Source: Typhlomys cinereus (taxonomy: Eukaryota > Chordata > Mammalia > Rodentia > Platacanthomyidae). From it: 64,000 nucleotides of DNA. This document shows, in pieces, positions 1 to 11,265 of this stretch (position 1 is the stretch's first letter; each line of letters begins with the position of its first letter). The notes below the pieces were generated by a model. The model worked only from the letters and a program-made list of their open reading frames with translations, had not been told where the DNA came from and made no database searches. The translations under genes and the position numbers were made by a program. The stretch spans positions 4,524,971 through 4,588,970 of the forward strand of contig JALPQD010000102.1 in NCBI GenBank assembly GCA_023101885.1. Direction: 5' to 3'.

Positions 1-2104
1 TTAAACTGTTTGTTGGATTTTTTGTTTGTTTGCTTGCTTCTTTCTTGTGGGGTTTTTTTAATTGTTTGTTTTTCTTCTTCATTGCTATTCTCTAGAGGAC
101 CATACTGTCAGATTCCTGGGTTCAACCTGGCTCATGTTGAAGTATGATTATCAAGAATCATAAACAAATACAACACATGAATCCATTCAACCAAAGCATC
201 GAAGATAGTAGAAAATCTTAGGACCAAAAGGAATTATTGGCATTACAAATAAATTGAGTTTCTTTAAATGGTTCTCATGGTCCAATGCTGTTAACTGCCT
301 ATTTAATTGCTTCCTACTCAGCAAATTCTAGTAACCTAGATGTGATTTTAAGCTTGACAGGCAAAGTTATGCATGTTAGAGAATGCACCAAAAAATGAGA
401 CTCAGTAATGGTGAATAAAAATATAAACTTAGTTCATCAAATCAGCATAGTCCATTTACCCACAATACTTATCTCTTCAAATCAGTCAAAATATTACTTG
501 ATCACAACCCATTTTGTGCAGTAAAAATCAAATGGTAGAAAACGACATTGGCAATACATTTTGTGGAGCTTTAGATGATCATGCAGCCAACCTGTTCCTG
601 AATCTGAGTTCAGTCTGCTGAAAGTTAAAGCAGTAGTATTATTGGAGAATGAGGAAAGAGAATGAGCCCATGACCCCTTGAGGGGCTCATTCACCACAGT
701 GGGTTAGTGAGACTGAGTATCTGAACAAGATAATATTCTCCTCGCCATTCTGACTGGTCAATTTGGATGACATATTTTGGGCATCTCTGCTGATTCCATG
801 ACTGCAACTTGTACACCGTCCACAAATCCCCATCTGCAGCTACAGATGGTCCACAATTTTTTCCTAGTGTTTATAACAGCTCTTGAGGTGGGGGCAGGGA
901 GAATGAAGGGTTCACAGCCAACTGCCCTAGTCAGGTGAGTGTTCAGTCTTGGTAAATGCTACAGTGAATCTAAACAAATTCACAGAGCCACTTATTCAAT
1001 GTTGGCAAACCATGTCTCAAGAATTATGCTGCAGATATGCACAAACATTACTTAGAACATCACCTTTGGTTCATCACACACTACTGATCTTTAAAAATTG
1101 TGGAATGAGGTGATGTGTTCCTTTAAGAAAAATTTACATATAGAGCTGTGTTTGGTAATTCAGGAAGCACTAGCTGTGGTGACTAACATCATCACATTAA
1201 AATTGAGTTCATCCATCGTAACACATCATCACATTAAAACTGACTTCATCCATCGTGTGTTTAGTAGCTGCTATTTACATGGCAGAGAAATAGAACGCTT
1301 CTATTGCCATAAAAATTTCTTCCAAGGAAAACAGATCTATCAATAATGGCTACCTTTGCCATAATTTTTGTTGTTTAATAATAGTTTTTAAGCCACATAA
1401 TTCTTTTTGTTTATATAAGACAATCAGTTGCTGCTTTTGGAAGGTACCAGGTGACTGTACTAACATATCTTCTTAATCTATGGCAACCAAATGACCCTGG
1501 ACAAATAAGTAATCATGTACTAAATGTGTTTCTTCTGCATAATTTATATGAAATATCAACTTAGAACAAATATGTCAGTCCATTAACTTTCTTTATCTGA
1601 TCTTATTAATTTAGAATTTGGTCAGGTAAGTGGGATAGACTTCATAGTCTACACAACTTAAAAATCACAGTAAAATTATCAAAAATCAGGGATAAGTGTT
1701 AACATACAGAAAGCAATATATATCATTATATTATAATAAAAATTACATTACAAGAGCCAATGGATTCTTCTAGAGAACTGCATATAAATTAGTAGCCAAA
1801 TTTTCAAGATAAATACTGAACAAAGAAAGCAACAGAATATAATCAACATTCTGAAAAAAGTCCAGAATGCCTCATTCAGAAAATATTTTTTAAAATGGAA
1901 TGTAAAATAATATAGTCCATGTTAAAAATAAGAAAACTTATCACATTAATGATATGATAAAAGTCAAATGACAAAACTTAATTTTCAAAATGAAACATTA
2001 GGGAGAAACAAAACAAAACAATATATTATAAATTTATCTATTAATCTAAATAAACACTGACTGAAGGAAACATTACTGACACAGGAGCATTGCACTTAAA
2101 TATA
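1..2104. other. AT-rich intergenic DNA, no gene recognised
   Basis: The stretch starts with T/G-rich low-complexity sequence in the first 80 bases. The rest is AT-rich unique sequence. Short open frames (for example 1098-1346 + and 494-697 -) show no domain, no good start context and no partner exons. The only structure I see is the short tandem duplication listed separately. Confidence 0.6.
1186..1258. repeat. 37-bp tandem duplication, two units
   Basis: Unit one (1186-1222) and unit two (1223-1258) both read ACATCATCACATTAAAA, then a few differing bases, then TTCATCCATCGT. They differ at about three positions. It is a simple local duplication with no gene attached. Confidence 0.85.
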
Positions 2105-3032
2105 AAAATAGGATTGGGGGGAAAGTCTCATGAATCTGTGAAAGCTGCAAGCTGCAACAATCACCATGGCAAGAAATCATCATCAGTATAATAGTGGCAT
2201 GAATGTCAAAGGAGCAACCAATAGCTTTCTGATTGAATTTAAGGAACACTTGTCAGCAGGAAAAACATCCCTATTACTGTAAACTGGAACAAGAACCTAA
2301 GAAAGGAGAGTATAGGAAATGAAGGCTTAGCTATAAAGACATTACATCAAATTACCTTTTAAACAACTGTCATTAAACATATAGATTGAGTGAGCACCCA
2401 TCACACAACCTAGAAAGTCTCCTTCTGTAACTGGAGGTGTTTATTACAGAAAAAAACAAGTCCAAATGCAAAACACAAATAACTATGGATTGCTTGGCCC
2501 TAAACAGGACATATAAGCCAACCCACCCCAAGGCTCAGGAACATCAAAGAAGAGGTTTGTAAGATTAAGATTAAGATTGTAAGAACCTTAAATGGGACAG
2601 TAGTTCAGCCAGACATTATCTCTGGACATGAAAAGGATGTGGTATCCACGATTTCACAGCAACTATGTATATTTTCACAAGACCTACACAGTAATTGATC
2701 AGTATTTCATCATGGAAGGGGAAAGATTTCAAGAGGCTCCATGACTCCCTGAGAGACTAATGCTGATAGGGAAGAATAGGAAGATGTTTTCCTCAGTGGT
2801 GTGTTCACTGATATATAATTCATGCTCCAATAAGTATTCAGGCATATTTCATCAAAGACAAACCAGATGAGATACACATGTATCAATGAGATACACATGA
2901 AAAAAAACTTGAAAACTGGAGGGAACCTAGCAGGGGAGACAGAGAAGAGGAGGAAGGAAAGGATAGGGGATAGAGGGATGAAAATATCATAAAGTCACTG
3001 TGTTCATGTATGAAATAAAAAATAAAAAAAAC
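2105..3032 (+). mobile_element. LINE-1 3' end (3' UTR), + strand
   Basis: The block reads as a rodent L1 3' untranslated region: AAGGCTCAGGAACATCA, TGTAAGATT, TAAGAACCTTAAATGGGACAG, a purine-rich GGAGACAGAGAAGAGGAGG tract and a TATGAAATAAAAAATAAAA tail. It is closely similar, segment by segment, to the copy at 42736-44432, which shows it is an interspersed family. ORF2 is absent, so it is 5' truncated. Boundaries are approximate. Confidence 0.75.
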
Positions 3033-3035
3033 TAA

Positions 3036-3125
3036 ATATAGGAGTAGGGGATGTCCATAAGTGGCAGAGCACTTTCTTAGCATAAGTGTAGGCCCTGGGT
3101 GTAAGCCTAAGAAAAATAAAGTAAA
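3036..3125 (+). mobile_element. ID-like tRNA-derived SINE
   Basis: The sequence GTGGCAGAGCACTTTCTTAGCATAAGTGTAGGCCCTGGGTGTAAGCC matches the layout of the rodent ID core: A box, then a GGCCCTGGGTT-type B box, then an A-rich tail. The tail runs on into GA-rich and then AAGG repeats. It is an old copy with several mismatches and sits directly after an L1 A-tail. Confidence 0.6.
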
Positions 3126-3170
3126 AGAAAGAGCAAAAGAGAGAGAGAGAGGGGAGGAAGAAGGAAGGAA

Positions 3171-3276
3171 GGAAGGAAGGAAGGAAGGAAGGAAGGAAGG
3201 AAGGAAGGAAGGAAGGAAGGAAGGAAGGAAGGAAGGAAGGAAGGAAGGAAGGAAGGAAGGAAGGAAGGAAGGAAGG
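3171..3276 (+). repeat. (AAGG)n microsatellite, about 26.5 units
   Basis: This is a perfect AAGG/GGAA array of 106 bp. It is flanked by GA-rich sequence upstream (3148-3170) and by GGAGGGA-type sequence downstream to about 3330. It produces the long EGRK and FLPS frames on the two strands, which are artefacts. It appears to have grown from the A-rich tail of the ID-like SINE just upstream. Confidence 0.97.
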
Positions 3277-3617
3277 ATGAGAAGGGAGGAGGGAGGAGGG
3301 AGGAAGGGAGGAAGGGAGGAAGGGAAGGAAGAAGAAAGTGACAAAGGGAGAGGGGAAGTGAAGGAGAAAGAAATTAAAGTTGTAAACAAATTGGTAGTAT
3401 AACAGAGTTATTAGAAGGCCTTTCTATTTTACATAAGGTGACAGCAGTACATGTTAATGGCATGTGTGTTTTTAAGTTAGACATACATATTTTCATATTT
3501 AGCATAACTGCTAAAGTAGTAATAAGAGTATATCATCCACATTAACATATACTAAATGAGAGACTTTTAAAAAATCATTCACAAAATCAAGATAAACCAA
3601 ATAGCTGGGTTTTGTTT

Positions 3618-4210
3618 GAAAAAATTTTTTTTTCTTCCACGGTTTATTTTTTTCTTAATCATACAAGCTTAATAGATACCCCAGTTGTCCCCCATTGCAC
3701 TCTCGCCCTTCCCGGTTTCTTTTCACCCCCTCCCTTCCTTCCACCTCTCCCAGTGCCTCCCTCTTCCTCCCTCCCATACCCTGGAGTATCCTTTTGTGTG
3801 AATGCCAGATCTCCCGCTGAATCCTCCACCCTAGTGAGGAGTAAGGACTCAGTGGCATAGCCTGGAGCCTCTTAGTCTCCCCGTTAGTATGGGAATTCTA
3901 TTATGACTGTTTAATCCCTTGCCTCCAAGGATCCTATTGCCTGGAGCCTTCTCCCATGTGATCCATGCTAGACTTTGAAGGGTCGTTGACATGTCAGCCA
4001 TTGTGCAGGTGAAGCAAAGTCCAATTCTGGTTGCTGCAGCCCTAACTTGTGTGGATTATCTTGCATATCGTTGGTCCTCCACACCTTTAGGATCTTACAA
4101 TCTTGCTTCCCCCTCTTCCGCAAGGTTCCCTGCACTTTAGGATGGTGAGAGATTTGGCTGGTCTGCTTCCAGGTGAATTATGTAGGGTCTCTGATGTTCT
4201 GAATTATGGT
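3618..4210 (-). mobile_element. LINE-1 3' UTR, minus strand
   Basis: Read on the minus strand, the end is a purine-rich tract (GGGAGGGAGGAAGAGGGAGG) followed by GGGGTATCTATTAAGC, TTGTATGATTAAG and an A-rich tail at 3618-3660. The same terminal sequence on the + strand ends the L1 fragment at 5300-5410, and the body resembles 21165-21415. Only the 3' UTR is present. The upstream limit near 4210 is approximate. Confidence 0.65.
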
Positions 4211-4249
4211 TTGTTGTTGTTTTCAATTTTTGCTTTTCCTGCTCTGCCC

Positions 4250-4560
4250 TGAAATTTATTTTTATTCTTTGACAGTTTCATACATGAATGCAACAAATTT
4301 ATAAAATTCTCAATGAATTTCAACCCTCCTGCTTCTCCCCAAAATAACCCTTCTCTTTCCACTCAGTCTTCTTACTTTCACATCTCTTTGTTTGTATGGA
4401 CCACTGAATTTCATCTGGGATACATTTACTGGCAAGTGCTTGAGTACAAACTGTTGAATGAATGACCTATCATTATGTAAACCATCAAGGAAATTGCTAC
4501 CATTTCCCTCTCTAGCATTAATCCTCATTATTCCCACAGGCAGAGCTCAAGAGGCACTAG
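4250..4560 (-). mobile_element. Second LINE-1 3' end fragment, minus strand
   Basis: TTTATTCTTTGACAGTTTCA followed by TACATGAATGCAACAAATTT is the reverse complement of a common rodent L1 tail of the form GTATGAAACTGTCAAAGAATA. The related + strand tail is at 28195-28308. Beyond it lies pyrimidine-rich sequence, as expected for the antisense of the L1 polypurine tract. The far boundary is uncertain. Confidence 0.5.
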
Positions 4561-5299
4561 CTGGGGTTTTATTGTTGTTTTTGAAAAGATTGCTATTAGA
4601 CCTCCAACTATGAAGATCAAAAGAAAACAAGAGGTTAAAAAAAAGTGGATATGTGTATTAAAGCATTCCAGAAAATTGCATCTAAAAATAGTTAAAAATT
4701 ATAAATTAAGTCAAAATGAACTAGAAGAAATAACAGAAGCATAAATGAGAAACGCGAGTCTGAATTAGAGAAAAATAGAAGGTAAATGATGAAAGAAAAG
4801 GAATGTTTGGAAAGAAAAGATGGTAGAAAGAAAAGTTAAAAAGAAGTAAGAAAAAGATTTTTTAAAAAAGACCTTTTTACTTAACAACTGTCCTAGAAGT
4901 CCCACTAGTGCAACAAGAGGGCAGATACCCCTGTAGAAATGCCAAATTAGGCTCTGTGACTTGACTCCCTAAAGGCTTTACACACAGAAAACCTTAGACA
5001 ACTAGTACCAATAATGGATAAAAAGGAGTGACAGGATTATAATTAAGAAATTTAGTGACCTAACTATCCCATAGCAAGAAGGTCATGATAATTTTAGAGG
5101 CAGAGAGGGTCTAAAAGACATTTTCCTCCATTTGGGAAAGAATTTTATGTGATAGAGATGAAATTTAATGTAACATTTTTCTGATGAATGGAAGGTTCCA
5201 TTATTTCCAAACCTTTTTGTTTAGGTGACTGAAAGTTATGGATGAAAGCCTTAAAGGAGTTAAATTTTGCAAATATACAAATTAATTTTCTTTACTTAG
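4561..5299. other. AT-rich intergenic DNA
   Basis: A- and AAAG-rich between 4610 and 4870, otherwise unique. I see no gene, repeat family or RNA here. Confidence 0.5.
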
Positions 5300-5410
5300 A
5301 AATATTTTGTCTAATGGGGAGTGATTGGGGAGGGTAGGAGGTAGGAGAGGATGGGGTACCTATTGAACTTTTATGATTAGGAAAAAAAATAAAATGTGGG
5401 AGAAAAAAAT
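5300..5410 (+). mobile_element. LINE-1 3' tail fragment
   Basis: A G-rich tract (GGGGAGTGATTGGGGAGGG) is followed by GGGTACCTATTGAACTTTTA, TGATTAGG and an A-rich AAAAAATAAAA tail. This is the same terminal module found antisense at 3618. About 110 bp survive. Confidence 0.65.
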
Positions 5411-6339
5411 ACTTTCTTCTAGACTCTTGCCTTTGGTTGGCTTTAAAGCTAGTTTTTAAAAGTACAATGGAATGCAATTACGCTACTGTACATTAAAGCG
5501 TGTTTAACTCCTGGATGTAATGGAATAAAGATCACAATTCCACATCAAAAAAAAAAAAAAAAAAAAGAAGGCAGACACACAATGGGAGTTTTGGGAAGGA
5601 AAACCAAAACAAAAAGATATCCTCTAGATATGAGGGTGACACCCAGACACTATCTGATAGAATCTCCAGGGAATTAACTGGAGAAAGTTAGTAACTGCTA
5701 CTATACAAGACATGGGTAACAGCTGAAAATCTATTTCTATTTTAATAACAAAATAAAACTTTACAACTTAAAACAAACAAAAATGCAGAATCCATCCCAG
5801 AGGATGGATTTATATATCACATTTTCTTTATTTGTTGGCACAGCCTGGGGACTTCTATCCTACCAGAGAGGGAGCCAGTGGATCCTTCATGTAAGATAGT
5901 AAGCCTTTGAACATTACCACTGTACTTGCAATAACAAGAAGCAGGTGACAAGCACTCTTGGGAAACTCAAAGTAAGGAATGTTGTGATACTATACACTGA
6001 AACCAGTCAGAATGCCACCAGACTGCAGGGCCCCCAACAAGACTGAAGCTGAGTGCTATCCCACACGAGTATAAAACAGCCCAGAAATGGGCCAGCAATT
6101 GCAACCTCAGTCCTGAACTACTACCCAGAGATATGAGCAGAATCTGGAGCCTGACTTTAAGGGCGCACCTGCTGGTGGAACCAGTATTTAATGACCTGAC
6201 TATGTAAAGGAGCACAGGCACCTGAGAGCCCATAAAGAAACATGGAGAGCCAAGGTTGAAAACAGTAGGCAAGCAAGAAACCACATTCAGAGTCAATACT
6301 TCATCCAACTCCTTCCTCTCGTGGAAAATAGCATAGATA
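5411..6339. other. Intergenic DNA with an A20 run
   Basis: There is an uninterrupted run of 20 A at 5547-5566, probably a retroposon tail whose body I could not name. The rest is unique. The 113-residue minus frame at 5967-6308 has no recognisable domain. Confidence 0.45.
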
Positions 6340-6932
6340 TTCCTTCATATATTAAAAATAGAAACAACCTATGATACAGTGATCTCATTGCTGGGTATTC
6401 AGCCAACAACAAGCAAAATATTAAATCAGGATCTCAGAGCAATATCACTAGTCCCATATGCATTTATTAGTAATCACAATAGCCAACATATGGAAGCAAT
6501 ATGAATGTTTCATCATTAGAAGAACAAATAAAGAAAATGTGATATATAAATTAAATTAAATACTATTCACCCTTATATTTTTAAAAAAGCAATACTTTGA
6601 AAGGCAGCAACATGAATGAACATAGAGGACATTGTGCTAAGAGAAGTAAGTCAGTTATAGGATACAAATATGGCATAATCCTCTTTATATAAATTGTCTA
6701 AAACTTTCAAACTCAATGAGTCAGACAGCAGAAGAGGGTATGTCAAAAGAAAGGGAAGGAAGAAGTTGCTGTTCAACAGGTACCAAGCTTCAGAAAGATG
6801 AGTAAATCCTAGAGAATCTCAGTACAACATTGTACCTGCAGTTACATTGATTGTACACTTAAAGGAACAGGTCTTATGTTAGATACTCTTGACACAATAA
6901 AATTTGCATTTAAATTTTAAAAAAGAACATAC
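6340..6932 (+). mobile_element. Old LINE-1 3' end (ORF2 C-terminus plus 3' UTR)
   Basis: The block follows the conserved L1 3' order: TGATCTCATTGCTGGGTATT, then AATAGCCAACATATGGAAGC, GTGATATATAAATT, ATTCACCC, GGCAGCAACATGAATGAACA, then TGTGCTAAGAGAAGTAAGTCAG and an ATAAAATTTGCATTTAAATT tail. Many frameshifts and stops make it a fossil. It is older and more diverged than the other L1 ends here. Confidence 0.85.
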
Positions 6933-6944
6933 ACAGAGACTCTT

Positions 6945-7010
6945 TTTTTAGATATAGTTCCACTGTGTTGTCCAGGCTAGCCTCAAATGCACTTGTGATC
7001 CCAGAAGCAG
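6945..7010 (-). mobile_element. B1/Alu-like fragment, minus strand
   Basis: TTTTTTTAGATATAGTTCCA, then CTGTGTTGTCCAGGCTAGCC and TCAAATGCACTTGTGATC, is the antisense of the right part of a 7SL-derived SINE. Only about 65 bp remain. Confidence 0.65.
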
Positions 7011-7789
7011 TGATAAAAATGGAAATGGTGAAAACTGAGGCCTTAAATGACTAATTGGTGAGTAGGCAAATAGATAAGTAGGTTTATGGTTCATCATTAA
7101 ATAGATGCATACATAGTTACAATTACATTTATCAACAATATTCTGTTATCAATAAAAAGTAGGCAAAATTTTGAGCCTTTTGGGTTGATTTTGAAGTAAA
7201 ATCATTCGAGTTATTATGAGACATAGACTATCTTGTTACCTGTATTTGTTCTTAAAACTTGAATAAGCAACTGCTAAGTAGGAGTTTACCTCTACATTTT
7301 CCATTACATCAGATCTTCCTATTTCAGAGTATACCTGGGCTACAGAAGAGTAGCCAAGTATCTCAAGATAAAGGGATATGTGTGACCAATTAGTTAGTTC
7401 AGCTGTGATCAATAAATGATCAGTAGGACTGACATGCAGGGCGCTCTCTACTGCCTGCAATGATTGGCATTGATCTAACAACTGAGGTTTGGTTAGGGGT
7501 AATACAAACCTCTAGCCATTCAATATGTCCCATATCCATTGTGTCAGGTGCTAAGGGAAACCATGTCCTTTAGAGCTGATATCTCCTTATCAATAGCCTG
7601 GCTTTCTTCTTCTGCTTTCTTGCTTTATAGATGAGGTAAGGTTTCTTATTAGACTGATGAATTTAGAAGAAGGAGCTGAATGTTAAGGACTCAGTATTTT
7701 CTGCTCTCCTTCCTCTTGAGAGCAAAACTAGCCAAGATAAGACAACACTCTCCTTACAGTACCTTTAAGACTAAGGGCAATGAGACAGA
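7011..7789. other. Intergenic DNA; possible diverged 5' LTR near its end
   Basis: No gene is recognised. Because a MaLR internal region begins near 7790, a diverged or truncated 5' LTR may lie in 7500-7789. I could not align this part convincingly to the 3' LTR at 9210-9558. Confidence 0.35.
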
Positions 7790-9209
7790 AATTCATACCA
7801 AGAAGTGGCATGTTGTGAAAGAATCTGGTACCAGAAAATGAAATGTTGGGAAGCTGTGAAAACTTAGTACCAAGAAGTAGAGAAGAACAGCCAATGTTGT
7901 GACAGAGCTTGTGTGCCTTTGGAACTGTTCGTTGGGAGAAACATGAAGAACTTTGGGACTTTGGGTTAGGAAAGACTTTGCATCTTGGAGATGGGGCCTA
8001 ATCATTCCAGTGAAAGCTTAGAAGAGAGCAATGCTGAGAAAGAAGGTCTAGAGAGGAAAAGAGACTGTATTGGGTACTGGACGAGGAGCAAATGGAATGA
8101 TGCCTTGGCAGAAAGTTTGGGCAAGTTTTGCCCATGTCCTGAAAGCTTGCTTGAGGTTAAACTCAAATGCTTGGTAGAAGAAATTTCAAGGTTATGTAAT
8201 CTTAACAGTGTGCCACAGCTATTTTTTTTTTTTTTAGTCTTCTTCAAATTTATAATGAAAAAATGCAAAAAAAATCAGGCAAGAATAAGAAGAAATGAGA
8301 TTTGATGATTAAAAAATGTGAGAGGACACTTACAGAAGATGCAGACAGCAAAATTGAGGCTACTGTTAAAGAGACTAGCACTATTAGTAGGCCAAAGGCT
8401 CACTAACTTATGTGGAAAATAGAAGAGACTTCACCTGGGGGTAAAATCATCAGGGAAGGCTCCCAACCACAAAAATGCAAATTCTTTTGGAAGGGAAGAA
8501 CTGAAAGGCAGTGCTCCAAAGAAATGTTCTGCTTCTGTTCCTCCAAAGCAAAGAGATTATGCCATTTCAGCACAGAGAAACTGAACCAACTGTGCTTCAA
8601 AGAGGCAAATTTCCATCTTGAGGTTATAGTTTTTAGAGACCTTAAAGATGTTAAGAGTGAGGAGGTTGTGGATCTCTCCTCCAAGGTTTTAGAGAGTGAC
8701 TAAAGTCAGACAGTGTGTGACAAGACTGAAATACCAGTGTTGAGGACCAGGAAGAACATTTTGTGCTGTGAGGTTAAAGCCTGGTTTATTGAAATGTGAA
8801 GCTGTTAGAGATGCCAGAGCCAACAAGGGACATTTACCAAGGACAGCTATATAATATGAGAGGAGCCAGAAGGGGTGGAATTGATGCCTTTTGTAACTGT
8901 AATGATTTCAACAACAGCTGGACTTGGAGCTACACAATTTGTAGTTTCTTCTGCTGGTCTTTGACCTTGTTAAGGATCAATCTTTCCTTGATATATCCTC
9001 AATTCCTCTTTTTTTGAAATGGTAATGTTTATTCTGTGACATTGTATATTGGAACTATGCAACTTACCTTTTGATTTTACAGGAGGCTTTGAACTTTGAA
9101 CTTTTGGACTACGTTGGAACTAATGGTGTAATCAAAAGGACTTTTAAGGTTGAACTGTATAATTTATATCATGAGATAGCCATGGTCCCATGGAGGCCAA
9201 GGTTGGAAA
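7790..9209 (+). mobile_element. MaLR (ERVL-derived, non-autonomous) internal region
   Basis: The sequence follows the known order of mammalian MaLR internal regions (MST/THE1/ORR1-int): a start with TGGTACCAGAAAATG-like sequence, a TTTGGGACTTTGGGTTAGG block, CCAGTGAAAGCTTAGAAG, AGACTGTATTGGGTACTGG, and near the end AGGCTTTGAACTTTGAACTT and TTGGACTACGTTGGAACT. It runs directly into a 3' LTR. MaLR elements carry no intact pol. The short frames at 7985-8305 and 8410-8703 are remnants without a known function. It is interrupted by a T-rich run at 8221-8235. Confidence 0.75.
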
Positions 9210-9558
9210 TGTCATGGCTTGAAAGTGAACTGTCCCCCACAGTCTCATGTGTTTGAATCCCTAGATAATGTTTGAGTGAGAAGATCATGACACCTTTGGG
9301 AAGTGGAACCTTACTGGATGAAGGCATATCACAGAGGGTAGGTCTTATGGTTGGTTAGCCTACCCTGTTTCTGTTAGTCTGATCTTTCAGTCTGTAGTTT
9401 AGCTTTCTGCCTCCATGATGGATGTGATTTAAACCAGCTCCAGCTTCTGCCACCTTCATCTCTCCATGGAACTATAAGTTAAATAAATCTCCCTTTTTCT
9501 CTTGAAGTTGGTTAAGTTTGAATATTGTCTCACAGCAGCAGAAAGAGTAACTGCAACA
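9210..9558 (+). mobile_element. MaLR (MT/ORR1-type) 3' LTR
   Basis: This 349-bp LTR begins TGTCATGGCTTGAA and ends GTAACTGCAACA, giving the TG...CA ends of an LTR. Inside are CTCATGTGTTTGAATCCC, GGAAGTGGAACCTTACTGGA, a downstream TAAGTTAAATAAATC poly(A)-signal region and TGTCTCACAGCAGCAGAAAG. These are landmark segments of rodent MaLR LTRs. It directly follows the internal region, in the same orientation. Confidence 0.85.
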
Positions 9559-9721
9559 GGGCAGGTACCTAAATGGGATGCCTGCGACCTATAGCTTCTG
9601 TCTTTGATGGGCTTTGTTATCCAATGCTGGGATTCTGTATTTAAAAATTCATTACTGCTGATTAGATAAACCATTTCTTCAAGTCAACTTTTACCAGTAA
9701 TAAAGCTGAGATAGATGGAAT

Positions 9722-9787
9722 TGATGGATGGATGGATGGATGGATGGATGGATGGATGGATGGATGGATAGATGGAGAGATGGATGG
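9722..9787 (+). repeat. (GGAT/TGGA)n microsatellite
   Basis: About 12 near-perfect GATG units occupy 9724-9770, followed by a degenerate end (GATAGATGGAGAGATGGATGG). The repeated MDGW and SIHP frames on the two strands are artefacts of it. Confidence 0.95.
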
Positions 9788-9944
9788 TACATAGATAGAA
9801 GACAGAGTAACTGGGTCTTGATTGATGAGTTGATTCTGAGTCAAGGTAAGGTAGTAGTATTATCAAATGCCTTAGAGACCTACAAATCAGACTCTGAGGG
9901 TGTAATCAAGGAGATGGTCAGATGGTTTTTATCAAGATCTTCTC

Positions 9945-10110
9945 CATAAGTCCTTACAACTCTGATGGGTAGGCATCTATATTTTGCTACTAAGTCAAGA
10001 AAAGCACAATTACGTATCCAAAGTCATAAATAATAAGCAGTAAAGCAAGATTTAACCTTGGGTTTGCCTACCTTGGATGCTTTTAATTTCACTGTGCATT
10101 TGGCTATCTC
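9945..10110 (-). mobile_element. MIR SINE, minus strand
   Basis: The antisense MIR order is visible: TTACAACTCTGATGGGTAGG, then AGTCAAGAAAAGCACAATTA, then CCAAAGTCATAAATAATAAG, then AAGCAAGATTTAACCTTGGG. These correspond to the MIR 3' side, core and head. It is strongly diverged, as expected for an ancient element. Confidence 0.65.
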
Positions 10111-10708
10111 ATTACCTCATTTTGACAATGAGATTTGACAAGTCCTGCTCCTCTGTAGCTACAACTTAGCCAGAAAGCCAGTGTGGTTCTTAATGTTCCC
10201 TAAATATCTTATACTTTCTAAAACAACTCTAATTTTCAAACTACTTCCTTAATGACTAGCATTTCCAGAATATTCTGAAAAACATCTTGGCTTGACAGTC
10301 TTCACACTAACTAATCTAAATATGTAATAGTATTTTCAGATAATGAATACTAGTATAACATCAAATGTACTGGAAGAGAAGACTTACTGATCAAAGGAAA
10401 TATTTTTGTATAACAGCATTCTTCGGTGACTTAAGTTTCTATAAATTTAATAATGTAAAATGTGGATTGTCTTTAAGTACAGTGTATCAATTTTTAATAG
10501 TTTTTATCATAGAGTTCTTATTAACAATTATGAAAAACCGAAGTACAATATTTCTTCATTTTTAAAATTACCAAAGTTAACTTTGAGCTGACTGTTAATA
10601 GAGGCTATATATAGTAGAAAAACCTTGTTTGTTAATTGTTTCACTTTGTTAAGACATTTAACATGTTAAACATTTCAGGATGCATTTTCTCATTAAATCC
10701 AGACAATA
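10111..10708. other. AT-rich intergenic DNA
   Basis: Unique AT-rich sequence. No gene or repeat is recognised. Confidence 0.5.
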
Positions 10709-10925
10709 ATGCTGGCTCAGGGCTAAAGTCTTTGCCTGACAAGCAAAAGGATCTGAGTTTGGATCCCCACATCCCATGTAAAAATGCTGGGTGGATATGG
10801 TGGCAATCTGCAATTCTGGCTTCGGGAAGCAAAGCCTGGAAAATTCCAGAGCAAAGTAATAATGATTACTGATATCACCCCTGGGCCTTCACACACACAA
10901 CCCACATGTAAAACACACTTTCTTT
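10709..10925 (+). mobile_element. tRNA-headed SINE of the window's young family (older copy)
   Basis: It shows the shared body: GGCTCAGGGCTAAAGTC (A-box region), GGATCTGAGTTTGGATCCCC (B-box region), AAATGCTGGGTGGATATGG, AGCCTGGAAAATTCCAGAGC and a CA-rich tail near 10890. The 5' end is slightly truncated and the copy has lost most CpGs. Confidence 0.75.
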
Positions 10926-11156
10926 CACAACACAATTATACAGAGAGAGAGAATTTCTAACAACAGTCCTTACTGTATAGAGAGTGGCTATTATTATTTT
11001 TAGTTCTTGATAGGAAGACATGCTTCTGTAATATAAGTCATACTATAATGTGGTTTAAGATAAAGAACATGAAGAGCAGAGATGACCAGGAGCTTCGGAG
11101 GCAGTGTTTCTCTTGAATCCAGGTTTAAAGATGTGGGATAAAGGGATAGAGGAAGG

Positions 11157-11265
11157 GCGAAAAGGCAGGATAGAGGGAAAAGAAGAATAAGAAGGAAGGG
11201 AAAAAGAGAGAGGCACAAAGAGAGAGAAAGAGAGGAGAGAGAGAAAGAGAGAAAGAGACTAACAC
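11157..11265 (+). repeat. GA-rich low-complexity tract
   Basis: Purine-only sequence such as GAGAGAGAAAGAGAGGAGAG and AGAAGGAAGGG, over about 110 bp. It gives the false leucine/phenylalanine/serine-rich minus frames at 11000-11319. Confidence 0.9.

Noticed and set aside
2883..3402. Long frames rich in EGRK (plus) and FLPS (minus)
   Set aside because: Both are direct translations of the (AAGG)n microsatellite and its purine-rich flanks.
7985..8703. Plus frames of 106 and 97 residues as a possible small gene
   Set aside because: They fall inside the MaLR internal region, which carries no intact known protein, and they show no domain or splice structure.
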